Of a DNA stretch of 64,000 nucleotides, positions 24,113-33,392 are shown piece after piece. Origin of the DNA: an uncultured Lachnospiraceae bacterium. Its GTDB lineage: Bacteria > Bacillota > Clostridia > Lachnospirales > Lachnospiraceae. The translations under genes were made by a program, and so were the position numbers. Below the pieces are notes generated by a model that saw only the letters and a program-made list of their open reading frames with translations, was not told where the DNA came from and made no database searches. The DNA lies in assembly GCA_910585825.1 (NCBI GenBank), contig CAJUEY010000010.1, forward strand, positions 1 to 64,000, in the 5' to 3' direction. Within the stretch, counting starts at the first letter, position 1; each line of letters begins with the position of its first letter.

Positions 24113-24238
24113 AAATCATTCCTCCTTTCGGAGATAGTTTATGGAATGAAGGGGAAATTATACGTAACGATTCAGCCTTCCCTTATAGTTAACGGAATCC
24201 GTCCATGTAAAGTTTATCTGCGGCAAACGGAGCTTTTC

Positions 24239-24267
24239 TTGAAAAAAGGAAAGATATATGGTAGTAT
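24239..24267 (+). promoter_or_regulatory. Sigma-A promoter of the SseB gene
   Basis: TTGAAA (24,239-24,244) and TAGTAT (24,262-24,267) are separated by exactly 17 bases, 36 bases before the ATG. Confidence 0.7.
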
Positions 24268-24302
24268 GATGAAGGAAAAAACAAAGAGATAATGGAGAAA
24301 AT

Positions 24303-25256
24303 ATGAGCAGCGAAAATCAAAAAACAGAACAATTAATACAGATTTATAAAGAAGACACAGCGCAGGAAAATTTAAAGGCATTACTGCATCAGATGAAGAA
24401 AACGGTTTTTCTGACGCCGGCCATGCTTCCGAACACGCCGGAGGTACAAGAATTAAAGCAGAGCATGAAAGACAAGCCCGGGGAACAGATTAAGATGCCC
24501 AAAGGAATCGTGCCGATTCCGGCAATTTTGAATAATCAAAAGGGAGAAAAATTTTTTCCGGTGTACTCCAGTCCAAATCAGGTTCCGAAAGAGCCGAAGT
24601 TTGACATTCTGATGAATATTCCCTTCTGGACCTGCTGTAAATTATCCCTGGAGAAGGGATTTGAAACCCAGGGAATGGTATTAAACCCATTTACGCATAA
24701 TCTGAGCTTTAAAAAAGAAATGATAGAAGCTCTTTTGAAAGAAGAAAATTCACAGCTTACAGGGCAAAAACAGATCAAACTGACGCCGGAGCAGTATCAG
24801 ATTATGATGCGCAGGAAGGCGGAAGTTCATGATTTTCCTCGCAGGGTATACAAAGAAGGAGCAGAATTTATTCAGACATTGAGCGATGAAAAAGAAAAAA
24901 TGGTAGATGAAATTTATCGGAATGCCTATCAAAATCAGGAGCTTTATCCTTATGAAGAAGACAGCTTTTCGGTTATGGCTTTAAATATCAGTCAGGATTT
25001 ATTGCTGGTGCAGATAGATCTGCCGAAAGTAAAGAAAATCGAGGGGCTTTGTCATCGCATTTATATAACCTTAAATTCTGCAAATAACCGTATTCATTAT
25101 TTTACGATTGAGCAGGGTAAGAAAAAGAAAGAAAAATTCTTAGGAGGCGTGGATGAGTCCGGGAAACATATCGAATACGGAGATGCTCCGGTAGAGAGCG
25201 CAGAAATCCAGTGTATATTAGATTTGGTTCGTCAGGAGAACGAGCAGACAAGCTAG
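24303..25256 (+). CDS. SseB N-terminal-domain protein
   Basis: This 317-residue soluble protein has an SseB-like beta-alpha region at about residues 30-165: VFLTPAMLPNTP, then FFPVYSSPNQVPKE and QGMVLNPFTHNLSF. The C-terminal half is a second alpha/beta domain. SseB relatives in E. coli affect serine sensitivity, while in Firmicutes the role is not established. It is flanked by its own promoter and a bidirectional terminator, so it is monocistronic. Confidence 0.8.
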   Translation: MSSENQKTEQLIQIYKEDTAQENLKALLHQMKKTVFLTPAMLPNTPEVQELKQSMKDKPGEQIKMPKGIVPIPAILNNQKGEKFFPVYSSPNQVPKEPKFDILMNIPFWTCCKLSLEKGFETQGMVLNPFTHNLSFKKEMIEALLKEENSQLTGQKQIKLTPEQYQIMMRRKAEVHDFPRRVYKEGAEFIQTLSDEKEKMVDEIYRNAYQNQELYPYEEDSFSVMALNISQDLLLVQIDLPKVKKIEGLCHRIYITLNSANNRIHYFTIEQGKKKKEKFLGGVDESGKHIEYGDAPVESAEIQCILDLVRQENEQTS

Positions 25257-25267
25257 CCTTTGATCCC

Positions 25268-25308
25268 AAAGGATCTGCGCGCTGATGATTGTACGCGGCA
25301 GATCCTTT
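25268..25308. terminator. Bidirectional terminator between SseB and the anti-sigma gene
   Basis: AAAGGATCTGC (25,268-25,278) pairs perfectly with GCAGATCCTTT (25,298-25,308) between two convergent genes. Confidence 0.85.
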
Positions 25309-25322
25309 GAGCATCAACAAGA

Positions 25323-26207
25323 TTACTCTGCCCAAATGGAGGCAAGCGCCTCTTTTGGTATGACAAATTCCACACATCCCATATACATGGGTGCGACGTC
25401 TCCTTCATTAAAACAGATGACGAGTTCTTCTTTTTCATTTAAATAAAATCCGGTCTCATCGGAGATTGTTTTAAAATTCCATTCCGGTATATCGGAATCA
25501 ATCCAGTAGACGATATTTTCATCAGAGGCCATTTGAGATTTCATCTGCGCCGTGATGGACTCATTGATCGGAGTCATATAATCACTGTTTTTTTGAAAGA
25601 GATCTTTTAATGCAAGGCGTTCTCCGGTTTCTAAATTAATTGTGTAAAAATAATCCCATTCCGCTCCGCTTCCGGCGCCCTGATAACAGATTAGTTTCAA
25701 GGTGAAGTATTTTTCTGTGGTGGCGATGACTTCAGAGGTTACGATCATATCCTGATAACCTTCCTGATCTTTTGCATTTTCTTCAAATTCCTCAATCAGC
25801 TGTTTGGAGATAGAATCGATTTCTGCATTGATTTCTTCAGCGGTCTTCTGAATCGTTTCGCCGGCCGGTGAATCAGTTTTTGGATCTGTTTTAATTTCCG
25901 GTACGTTGATATCCGCCGTATGTCGCTCGTCATCATATTGATAATCACGAAAGGTAACGACCTCTACCCATTTGGAAAGAATCGGAATGCGGCTCATGGC
26001 ATAGGCTGCGCTTTTAGAGGTGTTGGGCAGTATAGTGATAATTATGGCTGCCGCTGCCGCTGCTGCAGCAATTGTACGAATTATGTGCCGTTGGTCTTTT
26101 TTTGCTTTTTGGATGTTTTTTTTCATATGATCTACCTGCTCTTCATTCATATTGTGGGTGTGGTATTCTTGTTTGATTTCATTCCATTTTTCTTCTCTGA
26201 TACTCAT
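25323..26207 (-). CDS. RsiV-like membrane anti-sigma factor (DUF3298)
   Basis: This 294-residue protein has a cytosolic N-terminal region (about 1-42, sigma-binding), one transmembrane helix (IIRTIAAAAAAAAIIITIL, about 42-62) and an extracellular domain with the DUF3298 beta-sandwich (YFTLKLICYQGAGSGAEWDY, then LETGERLALKDLFQ). In Bacillus subtilis RsiV is the lysozyme receptor that is cleaved to free SigV. It starts 19 bases after the sigma gene on the same strand, so the pair is co-transcribed. Lysozyme sensing here is inference. Confidence 0.88.
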   Translation of the reverse strand: MSIREEKWNEIKQEYHTHNMNEEQVDHMKKNIQKAKKDQRHIIRTIAAAAAAAAIIITILPNTSKSAAYAMSRIPILSKWVEVVTFRDYQYDDERHTADINVPEIKTDPKTDSPAGETIQKTAEEINAEIDSISKQLIEEFEENAKDQEGYQDMIVTSEVIATTEKYFTLKLICYQGAGSGAEWDYFYTINLETGERLALKDLFQKNSDYMTPINESITAQMKSQMASDENIVYWIDSDIPEWNFKTISDETGFYLNEKEELVICFNEGDVAPMYMGCVEFVIPKEALASIWAE

Positions 26208-26226
26208 AGTTTCCCTCCTGACTAAG

Positions 26227-26760
26227 TTATGTGTTCTTATGGACTTTGTGGCAAAGCGCGCTGTCTGTATTAATCCCGTCTTCTTCCAACATAAGTCTTA
26301 ATTTTTTCAGACTGCGGTAGAGCCGGCTTTTGACTGTGTTGATATTTAGATCAAGAATTGCTGCAATTTCTTCCAATTTCATATCTTCAAAATATTTCAG
26401 CTCAACAATCATTTTGTCTTCCAAAGGCAGAGAATTCAGCGCCAGTTTTAAGTCGATATCTTCGTAGGAATCTTCCTGGGGAAGTTCTTCTGCATCTTCT
26501 AAGGGCTCTGTTTTCTTTTGACCGTAAAAAGTAAAAATTTCATTGATAACAATGCGGTAAAGCCAGGTAGCAGCATATTGCGTTTCTTTTAACTGGCTGC
26601 AGTTTTTGATTGCCTTGTAAGCTGCGTTTTGCACAATGTCTCCTGCATCATCATCATTGTGGACATAGCTGTATGCAAGCCGGAAATATTGATTGTAGTT
26701 TGTGAGCAGCAGATCTTCTACAGTTTTTGCTTTTGTTTTTTTCCATGGTAAAAGTCCCAA
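26227..26760 (-). CDS. ECF RNA polymerase sigma factor (SigV-like)
   Basis: This 177-residue protein starts at TTG 26,760 with AGGAGG eight bases upstream on the minus strand. It has sigma-70 region 2 (LAYSYVHNDDDAGDIVQNAA, then ATWLYRIVINE) and region 4 (LPLEDKMIVELKYFEDMKLE, IAAILDLNINTVKSRLYRSL). It has no region 3, as in all ECF factors. An ECF-type promoter lies upstream, so it likely activates its own operon with the anti-sigma gene, giving a positive loop under cell-envelope stress. Confidence 0.92.
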   Translation of the reverse strand: MGLLPWKKTKAKTVEDLLLTNYNQYFRLAYSYVHNDDDAGDIVQNAAYKAIKNCSQLKETQYAATWLYRIVINEIFTFYGQKKTEPLEDAEELPQEDSYEDIDLKLALNSLPLEDKMIVELKYFEDMKLEEIAAILDLNINTVKSRLYRSLKKLRLMLEEDGINTDSALCHKVHKNT

Positions 26761-26794
26761 ATGTTTCGCCTCCTATTGTGTTGTTCTATTTATT

Positions 26795-26822
26795 AGACTG
26801 TTGAAAAGATGGAAAAGTTTCA
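26795..26822 (-). promoter_or_regulatory. ECF (SigV-type) autoregulatory promoter
   Basis: On the minus strand TGAAAC (26,822-26,817) is followed after 17 bases by AGTCTA, close to the TGAAAC-16-CGTC form known for SigV, and lies about 35 bases before the sigma factor start region. Confidence 0.65.
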
Positions 26823-27024
26823 TGAGGATGAAAATATTTAAAATGAAAATGTTATAGCCTGCATTGCTTTGGTTTTAGATAATTTATATAAGACAAACTA
26901 CCATATTGAAAAAAAGCATATAAACATGATATATATAAAATAAATAATTTCTATATAAAAATTTTAGCTTGTGACACATTTTATTTTTTATAGCAAATAA
27001 TATTTTAAAATCAGGAGAAAAAAG

Positions 27025-27658
27025 ATGAACAATAGAAAAGTAAAGCTGCTTATTCTTATAGTTCTGACAGCGGCTGTCATTTTTATAATCTGCAATCCTC
27101 TCCGGGAAAGATATCAATTGCCGTTTGATGTGGGAAAAGTGGAATCTGTTACTATGTATTGTGAAGATGATGTGAAATATAAAAAATTGACCGAACAGAG
27201 AGATATTCAAAAAATCATATCGATACTGACTTCACAGAAAATATATGAGCATGATCCAGAGCCTCCCGAAGAAATGGGAGTATAAAATGCTGGATGCAAA
27301 AACCGGTCAGCCCCCTGCAGACACATCAGACATGGATGAACTGGAAAAGATACCGTATGCTTATACGGTTTATACCGTGAAATCAGATCGGGTTTACAAA
27401 GGCGATTCTGTCAATGGGGAAATAGAGATAGCATATCCGGGCGGAATATTTGAGGATACGGCATATGTTGTGAAACAGCTTGCCGATACCGAAGAGGAAG
27501 AACAAAAAATGCCGGAAATTTCAGAAGGAAAAAAATATTTATTTTTGACACGGAAAGAGGAGACGTTTTATCCGGAGCTGTTAAATCCGATACAGAGCGT
27601 ATACGATGAGGATGATGCGGCATTTGAGGAAATTCTTCAGTTGCTGCAGAAACCATAA
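27025..27658 (+). pseudogene. Probable broken exported protein (two overlapping frames)
   Basis: ATG 27,025 after CAGGAGAAAAA encodes an N-terminal hydrophobic segment (LLILIVLTAAVIFIICN) and a domain ending PEPPEEMGV at 27,285. An overlapping frame from ATG 27,245 continues for 137 residues with a beta-rich region (YTVYTVKSDRVYKGD, IEIAYPGGIFEDTAYVVKQL, KYLFLTRKEETFYPELLN). The second frame lacks a signal and a ribosome binding site, so a single exported protein split by a frameshift or deletion near 27,280 is the simplest reading. I recognise no family; the C-terminal part resembles small exported proteins that handle a bound ligand, but that is weak. Alternatively two small genes. Confidence 0.5.
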
Positions 27659-27673
27659 GAAAATGATATAAGG

Positions 27674-27759
27674 TTGCTGTTGACTCCTGGACCGTGCACT
27701 GCGCTGCACGGTCACAGGCCAGTACAGTACTGGGGCCGGAATCCGGCCTCTTGCCATAA
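27674..27759 (-). repeat. Dispersed palindromic intergenic repeat, copy 1 (inverted relative to copy 2)
   Basis: The reverse complement of this stretch matches 41,461-41,547 almost base for base: the GGCAAGAGGCCGGATTCC end, a CCCCAGTACTGTA centre, the GACCGTGCAGCGCA block and the GGTCCAGGAG end. Internal palindromes (GACCGTGC/GCACGGTC; CCGGAATCCGG; AGTACAGTACT) would fold a stem-rich RNA or cruciform. A GTTACTGT / ACAGTAA hairpin follows at 27,784-27,800. No coding capacity. It has the character of a REP/MITE-like element. Confidence 0.8.
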
Positions 27760-27839
27760 GGCAGCTTTAAATAGGCCGGATTCGTTACTGTGAACAGTAA
27801 TGATATAAGAGTGCAAAAATCCCATTGCCCAAACACACA

Positions 27840-27868
27840 TTGTTTTTGCCGGACGTATGTGCTATCAT
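27840..27868 (+). promoter_or_regulatory. Sigma-A-like promoter of the lipoprotein gene
   Basis: TTGTTT (27,840-27,845), 17-base spacer and TATCAT (27,863-27,868), 47 bases before the proposed TTG start. Confidence 0.55.
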
Positions 27869-27914
27869 ACATAGATACAGCGTTTTTGAGCCAATGCAGG
27901 GAGGGATTTGTATC

Positions 27915-28658
27915 TTGAAAAATAGCTTAAATTTAAAAAGAAGAAGGGTTTTTGCGGTATTGGGAATCGCTTTTTGCATACTGTTTGTATGGGGATGCGG
28001 CCGCAGTGAAAAACCGGATACAACAGCAGAAACGTTTTCGGAAAACGGAGATTCTGCCGGGACTGAGCAGCTCGACAGATATGATCTTGAACTTGATTAT
28101 AACGCTTATGAAAAGGATTATTCCACTGAATTACAAATCGGGAGTGAAATAACGCCGTTAGAAATATGGAGTTCAAATGTCGGCTATCAAGTGATTAAAA
28201 TTGGCAGTCAGGAGATTCCGTACGAACAAAGGGAACAGCCATTGGGAGGCGCTGGTCTGACGACAATGGCATACGATTTTACCGGTGACGAAAAAGAGGA
28301 AATTATTTTTGTAGAGGCCTCAGGAGCTTCGGGAGCCTTTCAGTATGTTCTGGTATTTGGCGATACGGATGGGCAATGGGAGAGGCTGGAGCTGCCTTCC
28401 GATCTCTACAGCGATGAGGATTTGGAATCTTTAAAAAAACAGTTAAAAGAGCTGGATGTGGAAACGGATGATTCGGTTCATACTTTATATCGTACAGTTA
28501 CTTTTCGCGAAGAAAAGATGATAGTGAAGTATGGGGTTTATGCAGACTCAGACTCTCAATCAAAAAAATTAGGAGAGATGCAAAGAGAATTGTATTATGT
28601 ATCTGATGGAAATAAATTTGTAACAGGAGATATCTTGTTTATACCTGAAGGGAATTGA
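27915..28658 (+). CDS. Lipoprotein of unknown function
   Basis: I place the start at TTG 27,915 because GGGAGGG lies 9-10 bases upstream; the in-frame ATG 27,894 overlaps that site. The 247-residue product has a type II signal peptide with lipobox VWGCG (Cys near residue 27). An acidic extracellular domain follows, with EITPLEIWSSNVGYQVIKIG and GLTTMAYDFTGDEKEEIIFV, the latter resembling FG-GAP/VCBS-like calcium loops (DFTGDEKEE). No known partner adjacent. Family not recognised beyond this. Confidence 0.7.
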   Translation: MKNSLNLKRRRVFAVLGIAFCILFVWGCGRSEKPDTTAETFSENGDSAGTEQLDRYDLELDYNAYEKDYSTELQIGSEITPLEIWSSNVGYQVIKIGSQEIPYEQREQPLGGAGLTTMAYDFTGDEKEEIIFVEASGASGAFQYVLVFGDTDGQWERLELPSDLYSDEDLESLKKQLKELDVETDDSVHTLYRTVTFREEKMIVKYGVYADSDSQSKKLGEMQRELYYVSDGNKFVTGDILFIPEGN

Positions 28659-28682
28659 AAGCTGAAATGCTGTCATAGATAA

Positions 28683-28750
28683 AAAAGAGCTGCCGTTCAT
28701 AGATATAACAGTTTGTGTTGTGTATATCTGTGAATGGACAGCTCTTATTT
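28683..28750. terminator. Long bidirectional terminator
   Basis: AAGAGCTG(C)CGTTCATAGATATA (28,685-28,707) pairs with 28,723-28,746 almost perfectly. It lies between convergent genes, with A-runs on one side and T-runs on the other. Confidence 0.88.
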
Positions 28751-28763
28751 TAATAGAGAAAAA

Positions 28764-30104
28764 TTATTTGTTGCTTCTGCGCCAGATTTTTAATTTGTCC
28801 GCCTCTGCGATCAGTTCGTCTCTGAAATCAGGATGTGCAATGGAAATCAGCGCCTCTGCGCGCTGCCATGCAGAGAGGCCTTTTAAATTGACTTTGCCGT
28901 ACTCTGTTACGACATAATGTGTATTAGCGCGTGTATCTGTTACAATTGAGCCGGGAGCCAATGTGGGTACGATACGGGATTTTAACTGGCCGTCCTTTGT
29001 TTTAAATGTGGAAGAACAGCAGATAAAACTCTTTCCGCCATTGGAGAGATAAGCTCCAAGTACAAAATCCAACTGTCCGCCTGCGCCGCTGATTTGTTTT
29101 ACGCCGGCTGATTCTGCATTGATCTGTCCGAAGAGATCTAAATCTACGGCGTTATTAATGGAAATGAAGTTATCCAAAGCGGAGATGGAGCGGATGTCGT
29201 TGGTATAGTTCACCGGAGCGCTTAACAGTTCCGGATTGTCGTCAATGTAGTCGTACATTTTCTTTGTGCCGCAGCCAAAAGCAAATGTCTGGCGGAAACG
29301 GTCGATATTTTTTCGGGAGCCGTTGATTTTGCCGGCTTTTGCAATATCAACAAAAGCATCTACATACATTTCTGTATGAACACCCAGATCCTTTAAATCG
29401 GATTCTGCAATCATGGAGCCGACGGTATTGGGCATTCCGCCGATGCCAAGCTGTAAGCAGGCGCCGTCCGGAATTTCTTCTACGATTAATTTGGCAACGG
29501 CGGTGTCTACGTCTGTAGGAGCTCCGCCTGCGCCCATTTCTGCAATCGGAGGATTCTCGCCCTCTACGATGTAGTCTACTTTGGAAATGTGAATTCCGTT
29601 TTCAAATCCGCCGAGACAGCGGGGCATATTCTGATTGACTTCTACGATAATTTTTCCTGCGGTTTCGCATACTGCCATAAGGTGGGAGGCATTTGGACCA
29701 AAGTTAAAATAACCGTGTTTATCCATAGGCGCAACCTGCAGCATGGCAACGTCGTCCGGTGTGGCCGAGTCGCGGTAATAGCGCGGCAGTTCGGAGTAGC
29801 GGATCGGCGCATAATAGGCGCATCCCCGGCTGATTAATTTGCGTTCAATGCCGGACATATGCCAGGAATTCCAGGTAAAATGCTCTCCTGCGTCCTCCCG
29901 CTCAAAAACAGCCGGAACTTTTAAAAGAATTCCGCCTCGTAAATTGATATTGGTTAATTCATCGGTTCGTTTTGCCAGAGCTTTATCCAAAGCATCGACA
30001 GTGCCGTTGCACCAGCCGTAATCAACCCAGTCGCCAGATTGAATGACTTTTACGGCTTCGTCTGCAGTGACGAGTTTTTGTTCATATTCTTTTGAATAAT
30101 CCAT
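28764..30104 (-). CDS. but: Butyryl-CoA:acetate CoA-transferase
   Basis: This 446-residue protein starts with ATG at 30,104 preceded by AGGAGGTAAG on the minus strand. The sequence tracks the colonic Roseburia/Eubacterium But enzyme throughout: GDWVDYGWCNGTVDALDKAL, HFTWNSWHMSGIERKL, the glycine loop ISGAGGQLDFVLGAYLS, and the ending ALISIAHPDFRDELI with IWRRSNK. It belongs to CoA-transferase family I with the ACH1-type fold and transfers CoA from butyryl-CoA to acetate, the last step of butyrate formation in gut Lachnospiraceae. No other butyrate genes adjoin it, which is normal for but. 4-hydroxybutyrate CoA-transferase is a close relative, but the overall match favours But. Confidence 0.88.
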   Translation of the reverse strand: MDYSKEYEQKLVTADEAVKVIQSGDWVDYGWCNGTVDALDKALAKRTDELTNINLRGGILLKVPAVFEREDAGEHFTWNSWHMSGIERKLISRGCAYYAPIRYSELPRYYRDSATPDDVAMLQVAPMDKHGYFNFGPNASHLMAVCETAGKIIVEVNQNMPRCLGGFENGIHISKVDYIVEGENPPIAEMGAGGAPTDVDTAVAKLIVEEIPDGACLQLGIGGMPNTVGSMIAESDLKDLGVHTEMYVDAFVDIAKAGKINGSRKNIDRFRQTFAFGCGTKKMYDYIDDNPELLSAPVNYTNDIRSISALDNFISINNAVDLDLFGQINAESAGVKQISGAGGQLDFVLGAYLSNGGKSFICCSSTFKTKDGQLKSRIVPTLAPGSIVTDTRANTHYVVTEYGKVNLKGLSAWQRAEALISIAHPDFRDELIAEADKLKIWRRSNK

Positions 30105-30206
30105 ACTTACCTCCTGTAAAACGTTGATATTTTCTGTTGTGCCATTTGGCATTCTAAAAATTATAGTAACATTTCACAAGGGAAAAAACAAGGGGGTTGC
30201 CGCCTC

Positions 30207-30641
30207 TTAAAGACAGGGCTGCAGGTCTTTGCGCAGAGCCTCTTCAATGGCAACGAGGCGTTTGCAGATGTCCCTGGAAATTTCATTTGCAGCGGAATAT
30301 TTGTTTAAAAATTTGTAGAGTGTTTTGATGCCCATATTGCAGCCGTCTGTAATCAGGTCTGCAACTGCAGCGTCGCCGCCTTCCATATTTAGTTTTACAT
30401 TCGTTTTCAGCCAGGACATGCCTTTTGCCATGGGAGAGGGATCTTTTTCTTCGCTCTGATATTCTAACAGCAGGGCATGCAGTTCGTTTCCCAGCGTTTC
30501 ATGATGACTTTTACTTTCTGATAAAAGCTGTTTTAGTTTGGAATTCTGAACTTTGTCAAAAACTTCATCTATAGAAGAGACAGCCATTTTCGTGCCGGAA
30601 TCACATTCTTTTAATAGTTGGATTGTATCTTTGTTTACCAT
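30207..30641 (-). CDS. DUF2383 ferritin-like four-helix protein
   Basis: This 144-residue helical protein has TIQLLKECDSGTKMAVSSID, SESKSHHETLGNELHALLLE and MEGGDAAVADLITDGCNMGI, consistent with DUF2383/PA2169-like four-helix bundles. His-His-Glu in helix 2 and Glu/Asp in helix 3 could bind metal. It is transcribed on the same strand as but. A decayed fragment with similar sequence is seen at 34,524-34,604. Function unknown, possibly stress related. Confidence 0.75.
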   Translation of the reverse strand: MVNKDTIQLLKECDSGTKMAVSSIDEVFDKVQNSKLKQLLSESKSHHETLGNELHALLLEYQSEEKDPSPMAKGMSWLKTNVKLNMEGGDAAVADLITDGCNMGIKTLYKFLNKYSAANEISRDICKRLVAIEEALRKDLQPCL

Positions 30642-30804
30642 GAGAGACCTCCGTATTTTTTGTTTTAGTATGGCCGAAAGGGAGGCGGATGATACATTTC
30701 TTTTGAGGAATTGTATGCTGAAATGCGCTGATAATGGATAAGTGATGATTAACGGAAAATATAAAACAGATAGTAATAAATGAGTGATTGAAAGAATAAT
30801 AGTA

Positions 30805-30833
30805 TTGAAAAAATATTACTTAAATGGTATAAT
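30805..30833 (+). promoter_or_regulatory. Strong sigma-A promoter
   Basis: TTGAAA (30,805-30,810), a 17-base spacer and a perfect TATAAT (30,828-30,833). It should drive the surface-protein genes starting at 30,973, giving a leader of roughly 130 bases. Confidence 0.82.
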
Positions 30834-30882
30834 ATGTTTTAAAATAAATGAAATACGAAAAAATGACTGGAAGGAGGAAAAT

Positions 30883-30933
30883 ATGTAAAGCAAAACAAAA
30901 AAGATAAAACTTTATATGACTGTACCTGAATGA
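30883..30933 (+). pseudogene. Mini-ORF with perfect ribosome binding site but stop as second codon
   Basis: AAGGAGG (30,871-30,877) is ideally spaced before ATG TAA at 30,883-30,888. Ignoring the TAA, the frame continues SKTKKIKLYMTVPE to a TGA at 30,931. One base change (AAA to TAA) would explain it, so this may be a killed leader peptide or truncated gene. As it stands, ribosomes would initiate and terminate at once inside the leader of the downstream gene. Confidence 0.4.
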
Positions 30934-30972
30934 TACAATAAACAAAAAACAATATAACAAATGGAGGAATAT

Positions 30973-33390
30973 ATGATAATTCAGTTAAAGAAATTTTGTA
31001 TGGGGATGTTTGTTCTGATTGTTTTTCTTTTGGGAATTATATTTGGTCGGATGGAAGTGAAAGCGGCAGACGTTACGGATTCTACCGTAAGAATTTTAAT
31101 CGGAGACGGAACGAAATCAAGGCATCATATTACGCTTACGCCCGGCGCGGTTTCAGAAGAATTTTATTATGAGGTAAAAGGTTATGAAGTAAAGAGCAGT
31201 TCTTACGCCAGCGACAACCCGGATGCGTTTGTAATACAGGATACCGAAAAAGGAAAGTGTAAAGTAGAGGCCGTAGCGCAGGGCACAGGTCTTGTGACAC
31301 TTACCATTTTAACGAAAGACGGGAAAACGTTAAAAGAAAAGGTTTTTGTATCCGTGTATGAAAGTATACAGGCATGCGAAGGTATGACAAATAAAAAAGC
31401 GGACGTGTACAGATGCGCGTCGGACAATACCGGCGTAGAGAATAATGACAAGATCGGTGAGCTGCAAAAAGGAGCTGCAATTACAATTACGGCGGAATGC
31501 GATGATTATTTTCGCTATGTATTGCAGGAAGAATCGGAGGAATCAAGTGAATACCGTGTTGGATTTATAAAGATGAGCGATGTCACCATACCGATCACTT
31601 CGATTTCTGTTGAAGAGGATATCTATCTGGATATGGGGGAAGAATGGGATTTGGAAGTGGATGTGGAGCCGGAAGCCGCAACGGAGCAGAATTTTGTATA
31701 TGATAACAGCAATCCGGCGGTTGTGGACATTGATGCAGAGGGGCATATCACTACAACGAAGAGGGCGGGAGCTTCCGTTATCATAGTTTCTACGGCAGAC
31801 GGCCTTCATAAAGCAAAATGCGAGGTACATGTTAGTAGCCCGCCTTATAATGCAGCATGGAAAGATACCGTGGAAGATGAAAAAGATGAGCCGGAACAGG
31901 CGCCACCGCAGGATAGCGCCTAAAAGCCAAAGAATAAATTTAATTTTCAGGCAGCCGGATATACGGATAAGAGCATACAACTGACGTGGAATAAGCAGAA
32001 AAAAGTAAAAAGATATGAGATTTTGCGTTCTGATAAAAAGGACGGAACTTATAAGACGATTAAAAAATTAAAGGCGGGCAAGAAAAAATATATCGATAAA
32101 AAAGTAAAATTTTATCAAAATTACTGGTATCAGCTTGTTGTTGTGAAGAAGAATAACAAAAAGGTAAAGAGCAATCCGGTAAAAGCAAGAACGAAAGATA
32201 CTGCTGATAAATTGAATCTTCGTGTGACAGATACAGGGGAAAACAGCGTTAATCTGGAATGGAAAAAAGTAAAGCATGCGACGAAGTATATTATTAAAAG
32301 AAGGGATGTGTGGGAGAGGCAGGAAAATTTTAAGAAAATAGGTGAAGTTGGAAAGAAAAAGAAGAAATTTGTGGATAAAACTGCAAAACCAGCAAAAAAA
32401 TATGAGTATCAGATTGTGGTAAAAAGAACAAATAAAAAAGAAAAAGAAAGTAATGTTGCTGTTGCCAGAACTTTGTTTAAGTACGATAACAACACAAATA
32501 TCAGTATGTTTCAGAAGGATTATCCGTTTGTATGTACGGATGTAAGTCAGGATATCAACCAATACAGCGTTTTTGGAGATTATTATTCGCCTGTGAAATA
32601 TAGTTATGCAAACGGAACGCTTACCATACATTTATATTGTGAATTTTTACAGTATGTTCCGGTCGGCGGAGACTATGACAGAAAAGTGATTTATCTTCCG
32701 ACGGATGCGGTTCTTTCCAAGTATTACAGGATGATTCAGGATAATATAAAAGAACGGTATGAAGTGGCGATTGCCAACAGGGGAGATAAAGAGTATGAAT
32801 TCAAAGATATGAATTTTGATATCAAATTTGTATTTCATGAAAAAGAAAATAAGAATGAAACATATCATGAATCGCAAGTTTTTAATGAGATTTTGATTGG
32901 TGGAGAATGTCCTGACTGTTCAAGTCCTGGAGATCATTGGTATCATCAATGCTATGGATATTTTAATGATGCTGCAAAAATTTATATGCCTTTTTTTGAA
33001 CAGCTTTCAGATAATGTAGATAGTGGTAAGAGATGGTTTGACGATCAGTCATATGCATATGCATCAGCTCATGAGATGGGACATATGTTGGGGCTTGATG
33101 ATGGATATATGTTATATGGAAAATATGACAGGTTTACGGATAATGAAGAAACAGGAGTGCCTGTAACCGGCAGCGCTGGTCAGTATGACAATCTTATGGT
33201 TGAAAGAGAGATGGACAAATATTTGATGCCAAATGATTTGGAAATGATGTTTCAGGCATATTTGATTTCTGAAGGAAGAGGCAAACATTATGAGTCCTAT
33301 AAAACTAATGAGAATGCCAAAACTGTGATTTCTGATTGTATTTTAAATCAATTTGATCATTATGATGATGAAACCAGGAGGGCGTATTAA
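30973..33390 (+). pseudogene. Secreted metzincin-type metalloprotease gene split by one in-frame TAA
   Basis: ATG 30,973 follows GGAGG. The first 316 codons carry a signal peptide (residues about 8-32, ending VKA), beta domains and a bacterial Ig-like (Big_2) domain near codons 205-290, ending in APPQDSA before TAA at 31,921-31,923. The same frame continues without loss for 488 more codons: two Lys-rich fibronectin-III-like domains, then a protease region with HEMGHMLGLDD starting at 33,070 and a later DNLMV Met-turn, the metzincin zinc site. The second half has no start codon with a ribosome binding site and no signal peptide. Thus one gene of about 805 codons is interrupted by a single stop. 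It could be a pseudogene, a readthrough case or a sequencing error. Confidence 0.75.
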
Positions 33391-33392
33391 AT

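Larger units (their letters stand above)
30642..30972 (+). other. Intergenic region with promoter and a dead mini-ORF
   Basis: The 331 bases between divergent genes hold the minus-strand ribosome binding site of the DUF2383 gene, a good plus-strand promoter at 30,805-30,833 and a start-stop frame at 30,883. The remainder is AT-rich without other recognisable structure. Confidence 0.7.

Noticed and set aside
27674..27806. The palindromic repeat as an insertion sequence
   Set aside because: At under 150 bases it has no transposase and no clear target duplication. It fits a REP/MITE-like repeat better.
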